Notes: generated from the sequence alone by a model not told the origin. A stretch of DNA of 64,000 nt from Microbulbifer sp. MKSA007 (GCA_032615215.1 CP128433.1:496001-560000); one strand, 5' to 3'; counted from the stretch's first letter, positions 52,672 through 61,908 are shown. A program made the numbers and translations.

Positions 52672-53382
52672 TTAAGCTGTAACAGCTTCAACTTTTTTAT
52701 GTTTAGTGGAGTGGTAGGCGGTTTCAATAGAATCGAAGAATTGTAAGCGGGCCTCTACAAGGTGGCGCCCGGCTTCAAGCATTATGTCCAGTTGGCTTGG
52801 ATCCTTGGAGCCAATATCTACCATAATATCGCGAATGGTTTCTGCATGGCCGTCATCACATTCAATATGCAGCAGGAAAAATTGCATTTCTGCATCGGTT
52901 ACGCCGCAAGAGCGGAATCCGGCAACAATATCTGTATATAAATCGGGTACCAGGGCTTCGGCTCCCAGGCATAGGGCACCCAATCCTGCACTGGCCCTGA
53001 GGTCCCGGCAGTTTTTGAACATGGTATCGATCAGGTGCTGAGTGCCTGGTAAAACTTCTGCGTTTTCCAGGGTTAAACCAAAATGCTCGAGGGTTTCGCG
53101 ATAGATTTCTGCGTGCGGTTTGGGGCTGTCTGGTTCCAGGCCCAGCTCTTCCATTAGATTCTCGGCAAGCTCCAGGACTTCGTGGTTACTCGGAAGGTTT
53201 GCCATCATTGCACAGAGATATCTAACAAAAAATCCACTGTAAATACCTTGTTGAACCAAAAATATTTTTAATTCGTCCAACGTAATGGAGCCTTCACGGC
53301 AACGCTTCAAGAAAGGATGTGCGCGAGTTTGCTCAATCAGTAGGTCTTTATTGGCTTCAAGCAATTCAAGCTGCATTTCCAT
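52672..53382 (-). CDS. Heme-oxygenase-like diiron protein (CADD/TenA/PqqC superfamily)
   Basis: The 236-residue all-helical protein begins at ATG after AAGGAATT. It resembles the CADD/HDO group. The likely metal ligands are all present in the right spacing: Glu in LMEELG, His in SPKPHAEIY, Glu in LGAEAL, and a final His-x3-Asp-x2-His in HIECDDGH. HDO enzymes use O2 for reactions such as N-oxygenation, fatty-acid decarboxylation, or the CADD self-sacrificing route to p-aminobenzoate. Thiaminase TenA lacks these ligands, so TenA is less likely. The substrate is unknown. The aldolase gene follows 202 bases downstream on the same strand. Confidence 0.75.
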   Translation of the reverse strand: MEMQLELLEANKDLLIEQTRAHPFLKRCREGSITLDELKIFLVQQGIYSGFFVRYLCAMMANLPSNHEVLELAENLMEELGLEPDSPKPHAEIYRETLEHFGLTLENAEVLPGTQHLIDTMFKNCRDLRASAGLGALCLGAEALVPDLYTDIVAGFRSCGVTDAEMQFFLLHIECDDGHAETIRDIMVDIGSKDPSQLDIMLEAGRHLVEARLQFFDSIETAYHSTKHKKVEAVTA

Positions 53383-54132
53383 TGGGTAATTCCTTTTTGT
53401 AATTCTAAACTTACTGTTTGAACACCTTTTAGGTGTTTTATTTATTTCTTGATAGTGCCCGCCTTTGGCGGGGTCGACAAAATGGTTTTTCTTTGCCGGC
53501 GTTTAAATTAACACCAAATTATCCCTATTGTGAATAAGGGAATTATGAATTTTTTGATATTTGTTGATGGTTTTTGGAGGATGTTTTTTCTAGTGATAAA
53601 AATTTTATTAATAAATAATTTTTGCTTTGCTTTATCCTTGCCGAATTTCTCAAGGAAAATGTTTTTTGCTCCCTGAATTCATTGTGGAAATGTCGACTGT
53701 GTAGATTTTCTTTGTTGCAGTGGAGTGTTTTGTGGGGTAAGGGTTTTTATTGGTAGGTAGAGTGAATACTTGCTTCGCCGATAATGAGTCTATTCCTAAA
53801 TTCAGGTAAAGAAGAGTTAAGGCTCTGGTTGCTTAAAGATACAGTCCAACTATCCGATATTTTTCCACAGAAGGTTGGTGAAGGTTTTTTGATTATGTTT
53901 ATAGGGTTTCTGCAAAAATAAATTCAGTTTATGTAATTACCCTAGGGAATCGATTTGAGGGTTCAACTAACTCACTAGATAGGCTCTGAAACAGATGCCA
54001 TTTCTCTAATGGGTTTGTACGCATTCCCATGTCTACCTGGTCACGGCACCCTTTGTGGGGCATCACTGTCAGTGGTGGCGGGAGATTGCAGTGGGGGATC
54101 TGATACAATCTCTTATTTTGTAGTGTATCTCC
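53383..54132. other. Long AT-rich divergent intergenic region
   Basis: These 750 bases separate the diiron-protein gene (minus) from epmB (plus). They are AT-rich with many short T-runs and contain no convincing gene. A TACAAT at 54104-54109 could be a -10 for epmB, but no matching -35 is obvious. An imperfect palindrome (CCCTATTGTGAATAAGGG) lies near 53524. Confidence 0.45.
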
Positions 54133-55173
54133 ATGATGGCGTCATCATCGGCCCCCGGTATAGAGCTTATCGACACACAGGAATCCCGCTGCTGGCAGGA
54201 TGAGTTGTCTGATTTGGTCACTGATCCGGCAGAGTTGATTCAATTACTACAGCTAGACCCGCGTAAGCTCCCCAAGGCCTTGCAAGCAGCTTCGGGCTTT
54301 TCCCTGCGCGTGCCGCGCCCCTTTGTCCGGCGCATGCGTTGCGGCGATCCCGAAGACCCATTGTTGTTACAGGTTTTACCCGGTGCGGATGAGTTGGAGA
54401 AAGTGCCGGGATTTAGTTCAGACCCCCTTGAAGAGGCAGAAGCTAACCCTCTGCCTGGAGTTGTTCACAAATACCACGGGCGCCTACTGCTGATCACTGC
54501 GGGCCAGTGTGCGGTCAATTGTCGTTACTGTTTCCGACGTGAATTCCCCTACGGTGACAACCACCTAACTCGCAGACAGAGCCTGGCAGCTCTAGACTAC
54601 ATTCGCGCGCGCACTGAGCTGCGCGAAGTGATTCTGAGCGGCGGTGATCCTTTGGTTATGAGTGACCGTCAACTGGCCTGGCTCACCGATGAGCTGGCCG
54701 AGATTCCCCATGTGGATAAGCTGCGAATTCACAGCCGCCTCCCGATAGTTGCTCCCAGCCGGGTAAACCAGAAAATGTTGGACTGGTTTACCGGTTCCCG
54801 CTTGAAGCCCGTGCTGGTGTTGCACTGCAACCACGCCAATGAAATTGATAGTGAGGTGCGGGAGTCTCTGCAAAAGTTGCGAAGCGCAGGGGTTACCCTG
54901 CTCAACCAGGCGGTGCTATTAAAAGGCGTCAATGATAGTCGCGAGGCGCTGGGTGCGTTGAGCGAATCCCTCTTTACAGCAGGAGTACTTCCGTACTATT
55001 TGCATCAGCTGGATCGAGTAAATGGTGCCGCACATTTTGAAGTCTCTGATGCGAAAGCGCTGGAGCTAATCGAACACCTCCGCCAGCAGTTACCCGGTTA
55101 TCTGGTACCAAAACTGGTGCGTGAAATCCCCGGCGTCCCATCAAAATCCCCGGTAGTTGCTGAACATAGCTAA
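54133..55173 (+). CDS. epmB: EF-P beta-lysylation protein EpmB (lysine 2,3-aminomutase-like)
   Basis: EpmB is a radical-SAM, PLP-dependent aminomutase that converts (S)-alpha-lysine to (R)-beta-lysine for EF-P. The 346-residue protein has the radical-SAM cluster CxxxCxxC in GQCAVNCRYCFRREFPY, then ILSGGDPLVM, HSRLPIV and LHCNHANEI. The PLP-binding Lys lies in the C-terminal VPKLVREIPG. Length matches E. coli EpmB (342) and is shorter than clostridial KamA. It completes the EF-P modification set with epmA and efp, from which it is separated by the aldolase/diiron genes. Confidence 0.95.
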   Translation: MMASSSAPGIELIDTQESRCWQDELSDLVTDPAELIQLLQLDPRKLPKALQAASGFSLRVPRPFVRRMRCGDPEDPLLLQVLPGADELEKVPGFSSDPLEEAEANPLPGVVHKYHGRLLLITAGQCAVNCRYCFRREFPYGDNHLTRRQSLAALDYIRARTELREVILSGGDPLVMSDRQLAWLTDELAEIPHVDKLRIHSRLPIVAPSRVNQKMLDWFTGSRLKPVLVLHCNHANEIDSEVRESLQKLRSAGVTLLNQAVLLKGVNDSREALGALSESLFTAGVLPYYLHQLDRVNGAAHFEVSDAKALELIEHLRQQLPGYLVPKLVREIPGVPSKSPVVAEHS

Positions 55174-55439
55174 ACCTCAGCTGATAGCTGTAAGGGTTAT
55201 CTTTGTGTATTCGACAGGGATTTTCATAAAGAGAGATAGGTTGGGCGAATAAATATCGCCAAATTGATCTAGGCTAACCCTATAACGCCAGTGCCAGATA
55301 TAGTTGGCCGGTCGACCTATTCAGCAGCTGCTATTTCGCTTTATAGCGCTGTATCCAGGGGCTTCTTAGGTTGGGAAAGTTTGATTAGCGGCTGTGGTTT
55401 CGCAAATGGGAAAGGTGGAAGCTTTTGTAGGGGGTGTTG

Positions 55440-55455
55440 TGTGATTTAGATCACA
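55440..55455. promoter_or_regulatory. CRP/Vfr binding site upstream of fimX
   Basis: TGTGATTTAGATCACA matches the CRP consensus TGTGA-N6-TCACA at all ten conserved positions, about 100 bases upstream of fimX. In Pseudomonas the CRP homologue Vfr controls twitching and type IV pilus genes. Confidence 0.75.
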
Positions 55456-55475
55456 GGTACCAGTTTGATCTACCC

Positions 55476-55505
55476 TTGTATGCCATCCTTGACGCCCCCT
55501 AAAAT
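55476..55505 (+). promoter_or_regulatory. Possible fimX promoter
   Basis: TTGTAT (55476-55481), an 18-base spacer and TAAAAT (55500-55505) lie 49 bases before the fimX start. The CRP-like site would then be centred about 64 bases upstream of transcription start, close to the class I activation position. Confidence 0.4.
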
Positions 55506-55553
55506 TACCGCCAGCGGTAGCTGTGTGCCGCCATTAAAAAAATAGAGCAAATA

Positions 55554-57641
55554 ATGAGTAGCAACGACACAATACGACTTCTCCTGATTCACGATACCCC
55601 GTCGGAAGCCCAGCGCCTTGTGAGTATGCTGCACAACGCAGGCCGCCCCAATCGAGCACAGCATGTGGCCAGCGAGGCTGTGTTTAACCGCCTGCTCCAG
55701 GATAAAACCTGGGATTTAGTGATCGCGGCTGAAAGCAGTACTCAGGTGCCCCCCTCAGTGGCGTTGCGCACCATCAGCAAGCTGCAAAAAGATGTCCCGG
55801 TAATTATGCTGACCGAGCGCACCGGTGCCCAACCTGTGGTGGAAGGTTTGAAGCTCGGAGCCCGCGATGTCGTAGTGGTGGATGAAGACCAACACCTTCT
55901 CTTTGTGATACAGCGGGAGCTGGGGGCGCTCGCCAATCGCCGTCAGGCTCGCCTACACGACCGCCGCTATCACGCGACCCTTAACCGTGCCAAGGAGCTA
56001 CTCGATAGCTCCAAAGATGCCATCGCTTATATATCTGATGGCTTGATCGTCTACGCCAATGACTCCCTTGCAGAGCGCTTTGGTTACGACTCTGGCGAGG
56101 ACATCGAATACCAGCCACTGATTGATATGCTGGCTGAAAATGAGCAGGAAGAGGGGCGTGAATTCCTCAAAAGCTGCGCTATCGACAACAATGAGCTGGA
56201 GGCGAAAGAGTGGAAATTTACCGCTAAGACCGCCTCTGGCGAATCCCTGCCCACTCGCGCAGAAGTACTCAGCACCACTTACGACGATGAGCGCTGTCTG
56301 CAGGTGCGTATTGCCTCGCGCCGGGGTGATACGGAGCAATTGGAAGCGCAGCTCAGCGATATCAAGAACCGCGATCCGCTGACCGGGCTTTTCAATCGTC
56401 AGCACTTCCTGCAGGTATTGGATTCCAGCATCAAATCTGCAGCGGACTCCCACAATACCGGCGGTCTGATGCTGATAGAAGTGGATCGCTTTGAAGATGA
56501 AGTGTTAAAAGTTGTTGGGGTGGCCGGTGCCGATGCTCTGCAAAAAGGCATGGCGGAATTACTCAAGTCCTGCCAACGCAGTGGCGATACCTTGGCCCGG
56601 TACAGTGAAGATGCTTTTTGCCTGCTCAGCCCGAATACGACTCCGGACAGCATCGAGCAACGCGCGCAGGATATATTGAAGAAGATTTCCGACACCATCT
56701 TCGATGCAGATGGCAAAACCCTGCAAATTACCGCCTCTATCGGTATTTCCTTGATGAGTGAAGCCTCCAGCGGTGCGCAACAGGTGCTGGACCAAGCGTT
56801 ATCTGCTCACAAGCAGGCTCTGGGTGAAGAAAAGAAAGGTGGGAATTTTGCGCTCTACGAGCCGGATACTGAAGGTGGTGCCGACGCCGATACCTATCAC
56901 CGTGCACGGGTGGTTCAGGCCCTGGAGGCCGGCAGTCTGAAGCTGCTTTATCAGCCAATTCTCAGTTTGCAGGGAACTGGCGAGCAGTTGTACGAAGTAT
57001 TGGTGCGTATGCTCGATGACAAGGAAGAGCTGGCACCGCTGGCCTTCCTGCAGGAACTCGGCGATGCGGGCCTGTCGGCGAAAATGGATCGCTGGGTAAT
57101 TATTACCGCGATCAAGGCCGCCGCAGCCGCCAGGGCTGAGGGTAAGAATATTTCTTTGATGCTGCATATCACCACTGCTTCACTGGTGGACAGCAGCTTA
57201 CCCGGCTGGCTGGGGGTTGCCTTCAAAGCTGCCAAGGTTGCTCCGGGAACGGTGATCTTCCAGTTGCGTCAGGAGGATATCAACAGCAACCTGCACGCGG
57301 CCCGGGACTTTACCACTCAGGTCCAGCAATTGGGTTGTCGCGTTTCGGTCTGTCATTTCGGCACCGGACTCAATCCGTTCAAGGCTCTTGAGCATGTGAA
57401 AGTGGATATCGCCAAGATCGATCCCTCCTTCGTGCGCGAGGTCCAGGATGAAGGCGAGAGCAGTGACTCCCTGGCAGGATTGGTACAGCGCTTGGGTGAG
57501 GCGGATACCAAGGTGATAGTGCCCCATATTGAGCAGGCCAGTATGCTGCCGACTTTGTGGCAGACCGGTACTGATTATATTCAGGGGTACTATGTGCAGG
57601 CGCCGGCGGAGGATATGAACTTCGATTTCAGTCTCGAATAA
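55554..57641 (+). CDS. fimX: FimX-like c-di-GMP effector (degenerate GGDEF-EAL)
   Basis: The 695-residue protein matches the length and domain order of Pseudomonas FimX, which controls type IV pilus assembly. A receiver-like domain comes first (1-125; the phospho-acceptor region reads DLVIAAES, without the usual Asp). A PAS domain follows (~145-265; SKDAIAYISDGLIVYANDSLA). The GGDEF domain (~285-425) has RYSEDAF in place of GGDEF. The EAL domain (~440-690) has YEVLVRM in place of EAL. So it is probably catalytically inactive and binds c-di-GMP through its EAL domain. serB and an Smp-like gene nearby reproduce the Pseudomonas PA4959-PA4961 neighbourhood. A CRP/Vfr site lies upstream. Confidence 0.88.
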   Translation: MSSNDTIRLLLIHDTPSEAQRLVSMLHNAGRPNRAQHVASEAVFNRLLQDKTWDLVIAAESSTQVPPSVALRTISKLQKDVPVIMLTERTGAQPVVEGLKLGARDVVVVDEDQHLLFVIQRELGALANRRQARLHDRRYHATLNRAKELLDSSKDAIAYISDGLIVYANDSLAERFGYDSGEDIEYQPLIDMLAENEQEEGREFLKSCAIDNNELEAKEWKFTAKTASGESLPTRAEVLSTTYDDERCLQVRIASRRGDTEQLEAQLSDIKNRDPLTGLFNRQHFLQVLDSSIKSAADSHNTGGLMLIEVDRFEDEVLKVVGVAGADALQKGMAELLKSCQRSGDTLARYSEDAFCLLSPNTTPDSIEQRAQDILKKISDTIFDADGKTLQITASIGISLMSEASSGAQQVLDQALSAHKQALGEEKKGGNFALYEPDTEGGADADTYHRARVVQALEAGSLKLLYQPILSLQGTGEQLYEVLVRMLDDKEELAPLAFLQELGDAGLSAKMDRWVIITAIKAAAAARAEGKNISLMLHITTASLVDSSLPGWLGVAFKAAKVAPGTVIFQLRQEDINSNLHAARDFTTQVQQLGCRVSVCHFGTGLNPFKALEHVKVDIAKIDPSFVREVQDEGESSDSLAGLVQRLGEADTKVIVPHIEQASMLPTLWQTGTDYIQGYYVQAPAEDMNFDFSLE

Positions 57642-57659
57642 TTTTTCTCTGTAAGCTTT

Positions 57660-57698
57660 TAAAAAACCGCACCGCCTTAACAGGGGTGCGGTTTTTTA
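57660..57698. terminator. Bidirectional terminator between fimX and phoD-like gene
   Basis: A long stem (AAAAAACCGCACC/GGGTGCGGTTTTTT) lies between the two convergent genes, giving T-runs on both strands. Confidence 0.9.
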
Positions 57699-57709
57699 TT
57701 GCCTGCAAA

Positions 57710-59371
57710 TCAGACGTTGTAGCGGCTGCGTAGGGCGGCGATGGTATTGCGCGCTAGGGCGCCGTACTGCGGTGCCGGTGCCGGTACCAACTCATCAGCT
57801 GTGCTTTCACTCCAGGCACGCTGGATATGGTTCTGCCCCGCTTCCTGCTTATAAATCCTTGCCAGGCTGGCGTTGTAATTCTGACTGGTGACTGTATCTA
57901 CGTGATACCAGTGGGCCTTGGCGCGGGAGTGGGAAACATCCATCAACAGGTAACCGCGCTGGGTGATCTCTACCCACTTGAGGTGTGGTATTAACCCGTC
58001 CATAGCAATCGCTGCAACATCCGTCAGGTGGGATTTGTCCAGGAAGCTGGAGGTTACTCCGGGGGTGACAAATTCTCCGCCGAGAGCACCGCGTCCGGTC
58101 AGGCGCCCGTATTTCAAGATGCTGAAAGGATTGCTGGCCAGATCCCAGGCCCAGGAGCTGTGGATATCTCCAGTGAGGACGACAAAGTTGTCGATATTAT
58201 TGTCGGCAATATGGCCGAACAGGCGCTCGCGGGAAGCAGTGTATCCATCCCACTGGTCCATATTCACAGACAAATCCCTGGCCAGGGTGAGTTGCGCCAT
58301 CATTACCTGTTGCCCCAATACCCGCCAGCGTACGCCATCCGACTGGGACTGGGTCAGGCTGTTGTGCAGCCATTGTTCCTGCTGGGTACCGAGGATGCTG
58401 CGCTCCGGGTCGTCGGCGGTCTGCTGATCAAACCAGTTGGCCTGCTCGGAGCGCGCGGCGATGCGGGTATCCAGCATCATCAGGTCCATCAGGTTGCCGA
58501 AGCGGAAGCTGCGGTAGATGGCCCTGTCACCAAATAGATCAAAAATGCCGTTATCGCGGATGGGCATCCACTCGAAGTAGGCCTGGTTGGCTACCGAGCG
58601 GCGTACAAACCAGTCGCCCTCGCCATCTTGGACATTGTGGTTCTCAGCACCGCCAGCCCATGCGTTGTTAGTGGTTTCATGGTCGTCCCAGACGCAGATA
58701 AACGGGTGTTGACGGTGTACCTCCTGTAAATCCGGGTCGGAGCGGTACTGAGCGTAGCGCTCGCGGTAATCCTGGATATCCACCATTTCCTTGGCGGGGA
58801 TTGGCTCTCGTCCCAGGCCCGTGCCGGTACCGTAGCCACCGGGTCCGTACTCGTAAATGTAATCCCCCAGGTGCAGTACCACATCCAGGTCTGCACGCAG
58901 GGCAATTTCCCGGTAAACATTGAAATAACCCATGGGATAGTTGGAGCAGCTGGTCACCGCAAAGCGCAGTTTATCCACATGGCCGATGGGCAGGGTGCGA
59001 GTGCGGCCTATGGGCGAGTCGATACCGTTAGAGTAGAAGCGGTAGTAGTAACTGGTGCCGGGTTGCAGACCGCTGGCATCCACTTTGATGGTGTAGTCCA
59101 CATCGGGCCCGGTAATACCGCTGCCACTATTGACCACCATAGCCATTTCCGGGTCCAGGGCGACTTGCCAGGTGTAGGGCACCATGGACTGGAATTCTGG
59201 GTCTGCAGACGGAGTGATACGAGTCCAGAGAATTACGCGATCTGCCAGGGGGTCACCGCTGGCTACGCCGTGCTGGAAGGGCTCCTGGCCGGAACCGTAG
59301 GCTTTCAGTAGGGGCAGGGCCGCCAGGCTTGCGCCGGAAAATTGTAGAAACCGCCTCCGGGACAGAGACAT
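57710..59371 (-). CDS. PhoD-like alkaline phosphatase, Tat-exported
   Basis: The 553-residue protein starts with a twin-arginine signal (SLSRRRFLQFSGASLAALP) and AAGGAGA upstream. The N-terminal Fn3/Ig-like PhoD domain (FQHGVASGDPLADRVILWTR) is followed by the metallophosphatase core. Metal ligands are in HLGDYIYEYG, CVWDDHETTNN, LTGDIHSSWAWDL and the C-terminal region. PhoD enzymes use Fe3+/Ca2+ and release phosphate from phosphodiesters and monoesters in the periplasm or outside the cell. GEFVTPGVTSS is also typical. It is a single gene, convergent with fimX. No Pho box was seen upstream. Confidence 0.9.
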   Translation of the reverse strand: MSLSRRRFLQFSGASLAALPLLKAYGSGQEPFQHGVASGDPLADRVILWTRITPSADPEFQSMVPYTWQVALDPEMAMVVNSGSGITGPDVDYTIKVDASGLQPGTSYYYRFYSNGIDSPIGRTRTLPIGHVDKLRFAVTSCSNYPMGYFNVYREIALRADLDVVLHLGDYIYEYGPGGYGTGTGLGREPIPAKEMVDIQDYRERYAQYRSDPDLQEVHRQHPFICVWDDHETTNNAWAGGAENHNVQDGEGDWFVRRSVANQAYFEWMPIRDNGIFDLFGDRAIYRSFRFGNLMDLMMLDTRIAARSEQANWFDQQTADDPERSILGTQQEQWLHNSLTQSQSDGVRWRVLGQQVMMAQLTLARDLSVNMDQWDGYTASRERLFGHIADNNIDNFVVLTGDIHSSWAWDLASNPFSILKYGRLTGRGALGGEFVTPGVTSSFLDKSHLTDVAAIAMDGLIPHLKWVEITQRGYLLMDVSHSRAKAHWYHVDTVTSQNYNASLARIYKQEAGQNHIQRAWSESTADELVPAPAPQYGALARNTIAALRSRYNV

Positions 59372-59682
59372 GGGGTTCTCCTTATAGTGCTTGTTATAAA
59401 AGAACCGCAGTCTGAATCTGGAAAGTGAACGATGTATTAATTCCCGGTCAGTATTTTTCTTCCCTCGCTGCTATTAGTCATGAAATTCGTCCTAAGGCGA
59501 CGAAACTGAGACATTAATCTGGTTTATTGGCAAAACGCGGCATGACCGTCGGTACCCGTGGCTCGAGTGGGTGATCAGTGAGCCCCCTTACGGCGGGTGC
59601 AGAGTCCCCTGTCGTTTCTCATCTGCGCTCTGTCAGGTATCCTGTGGCGCAAATTGAAAAGCTGAACTCAGGGAGTAGACCC
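59372..59682. other. Divergent spacer between phoD-like and aminopeptidase genes
   Basis: In these 311 bases I see the ribosome-binding sites of both flanking genes but no clear promoter pair, RNA or repeat. Confidence 0.4.
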
Positions 59683-61626
59683 ATGTTGCCCCGTTTACTG
59701 TGTACCAGTCTGATCGTTGGCGGCCTTGCCGTTGCCGGTGGCTGTTCCAAGTCGGAGCCTTCCAAGGCCGAAGTAGACAGTGCGAGCGCGCCGATGAAGG
59801 CGTCCGCTGTGATCGAGAAGAAGCCGGGTGTTGAAAAAGCGCCCCAGTCCGGAGTGGATTACCACTCTTTTGCCAACAGCAATGATTACCAGGTGCAACA
59901 CCTGGATCTGGACCTGACTGTCGACTTCTCCCGCAAGGTTCTTGAAGGTGAAGCCAAGTTGGACTTCAAGCGTCTCAACGACAAGAACCTGCCGATGGTA
60001 CTGGATACCCGCGAACTGGAAGTGGTTTCTGTATCCGCTAATGGCGCGCCAGTAAAATTCTCCATGGGCGAGAAAGACAGTCACCTGGGCACTCCGCTGA
60101 ATATTGAGCTTCCGGAAGATGCCGACAGCATTACTATCCGCTACCGTACAGCGCCTGGCGCCTCCGGTGTTCAGTGGCTGGAGCCTCAGCAGACTGCGGG
60201 TAAAAAGCATCCGTTCCTGTTTACCCAGGCCCAGGCGATTCACGCGCGCAGCTTTATTCCGCTGCAGGACTCCCCGAAAGTTCGTATCACTTACAACGCC
60301 ACTGTACGCACTCCGAAAGAACTGCGTGCAGTCATGAGTGCGAACAATGACCCGCAGTCAGCCAAAGATGGCGTCTATGAGTTTGAGATGCCCCAGCGCA
60401 TTCCTTCCTATCTGATTGCCCTGGCGGTTGGTGACCTGCAGTTCAAACCTATGGGTGAGCGCACCGGTGTCTACGCTGAGCCCTCCATGCTGGAATCTGC
60501 AGCGGCGGAGTTTGCCGATACCGAATCCATGCTGGAAGTGACCGAAAAGGCGTATGGCCCCTACCACTGGGATCGTTACGACCTGCTGATTCTGCCACCC
60601 AGCTTCCCCTTCGGTGGTATGGAAAACCCGCGCCTTAGCTTTATCACTCCGACGGTGATCGCAGGCGATAAGAGCCTGGTAGCCCTGATTGCCCACGAAC
60701 TGGCCCACTCCTGGTCCGGCAACCTGGTGACCAATGCCAGCTGGCGCGACCTTTGGCTGAATGAAGGTTTCACCACCTACCTGACTAACCGCATTATGCA
60801 GTTCGTCTACGGTGATGAGCGCTACCAGATGGAAATGGCCCTGGGCTATGACGATCTGCAAGCGGATCTGGCTGATAAAGAGCCCCGCGATGAGATTATG
60901 GCGATCGACCTGCGCGGACGTGACCCCGATGAAGTCTTCTCCAATATTCCCTACGAGAAAGGTTCCCTATTCCTGTATGAGCTGGAGCAGAAAGTAGGTC
61001 GCGAAGCGTTTGACCGCTTCCTGATGGAGTACTTCAACCACTTCTCCTTCCAGAGCATCACCACCGAGGACTTCGTCAAGTATCTCGACAAGACCCTGTT
61101 GGTTGAGCACGCCGACAAGCTGGACCGCGATCGCATCCTTCAGTGGATCTTCGATCCGGGTATTCCCGAAGGTGCGCCGCATCCGAAGTCCGATGCCTTC
61201 ACTAAATTGGATCCAGTACGTCAACAGTGGCTGGACGGCAAACTGGTGGCGAAGGATATTGATACCAAAGGCTGGACTTTCCACCAGTGGAAGTACTTCC
61301 TCGATGGTATGCCGGAGAAACTGACGGAAGCGCAGTTGAAGGAATTGGACGGCGCCTTTGGCCTGACCGAATCCCGCAATAACGAGGTGGCTTTCAGCTG
61401 GCTGATGATCGCAGTGCGCAACGACTATGAGCCGGCCTTCGAGCGCCTTGAGAATTTCCTCACCAGTATCGGCCGCAACAAGTTCCTGCGCCCGCTATAT
61501 CGCAATATGGTTGAGACCGGTAAAAAAGACGTGGCTGCGCGTATTTTTGAGCGCGCCAAGGTGGGTTATCACCCGCTGACGGTAAAAGTAAATAGCCTGG
61601 TTATTTACGGTAAAAAAGAGAGTTAA
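59683..61626 (+). CDS. M1 family metallo-aminopeptidase lipoprotein
   Basis: The ATG at 59683 (MLPRLLCTSLIVGG) follows AGGGAG and opens a lipoprotein signal ending VAGGCSK. The 647-residue protein is an M1 zinc aminopeptidase of the leukotriene-A4-hydrolase-like group. The substrate-recognition GGMEN is in FPFGGMENPRLSF. The zinc motif HExxH is in LIAHELAHSW, and the third ligand Glu lies 18 residues on in WLNEGFTTYL. A catalytic Tyr is expected in the IPYEKGSLFLYELE stretch. The C-terminal helical domain is present. It is probably periplasmic or outer-membrane anchored and digests peptides. A terminator hairpin encloses its stop codon. Confidence 0.92.
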   Translation: MLPRLLCTSLIVGGLAVAGGCSKSEPSKAEVDSASAPMKASAVIEKKPGVEKAPQSGVDYHSFANSNDYQVQHLDLDLTVDFSRKVLEGEAKLDFKRLNDKNLPMVLDTRELEVVSVSANGAPVKFSMGEKDSHLGTPLNIELPEDADSITIRYRTAPGASGVQWLEPQQTAGKKHPFLFTQAQAIHARSFIPLQDSPKVRITYNATVRTPKELRAVMSANNDPQSAKDGVYEFEMPQRIPSYLIALAVGDLQFKPMGERTGVYAEPSMLESAAAEFADTESMLEVTEKAYGPYHWDRYDLLILPPSFPFGGMENPRLSFITPTVIAGDKSLVALIAHELAHSWSGNLVTNASWRDLWLNEGFTTYLTNRIMQFVYGDERYQMEMALGYDDLQADLADKEPRDEIMAIDLRGRDPDEVFSNIPYEKGSLFLYELEQKVGREAFDRFLMEYFNHFSFQSITTEDFVKYLDKTLLVEHADKLDRDRILQWIFDPGIPEGAPHPKSDAFTKLDPVRQQWLDGKLVAKDIDTKGWTFHQWKYFLDGMPEKLTEAQLKELDGAFGLTESRNNEVAFSWLMIAVRNDYEPAFERLENFLTSIGRNKFLRPLYRNMVETGKKDVAARIFERAKVGYHPLTVKVNSLVIYGKKES

Positions 61627-61638
61627 TCGCTCTCTTTT
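61614..61638 (+). terminator. Terminator overlapping the aminopeptidase stop codon
   Basis: A perfect 9-bp stem (AAAAGAGAG/CTCTCTTTT) has a 7-base loop that contains the start of the stop codon. A second hairpin (GAGAGTTG/CAACTCTC) at about 61670-61688 is followed by CCCCTTTCTTTTT and may be the main terminator. Confidence 0.65.
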
Positions 61639-61908
61639 CCCAGTTGTCGCAATTCCCATAGGTCAATATGAGAGTTGCGGCAACTCTCCCCTTTCTTTTT
61701 CCCTTCCACTTTGGCTAATGCTAAAGTTTGCTCCACAAAATATTTTTTATGGGCATTCTTTCAGTTTGTTTTTATAGCTAAGTGAACTGGTACGATAGCG
61801 TGATTAATACGCCAGATTTCTGGCATAAAAATCATTAAACGGCTGTTCAAATGGATTGCCTTTGCGTACTCTGCTGCCCAGAGATTTTACTCAGGAAGGG
61901 AGGCACCT

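Larger units (their letters stand above)
55174..55553. other. Intergenic region carrying the fimX control elements
   Basis: These 380 bases separate epmB from fimX. The left part shows nothing clear. The right part holds a perfect CRP/Vfr-type palindrome and a possible promoter. Confidence 0.5.
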
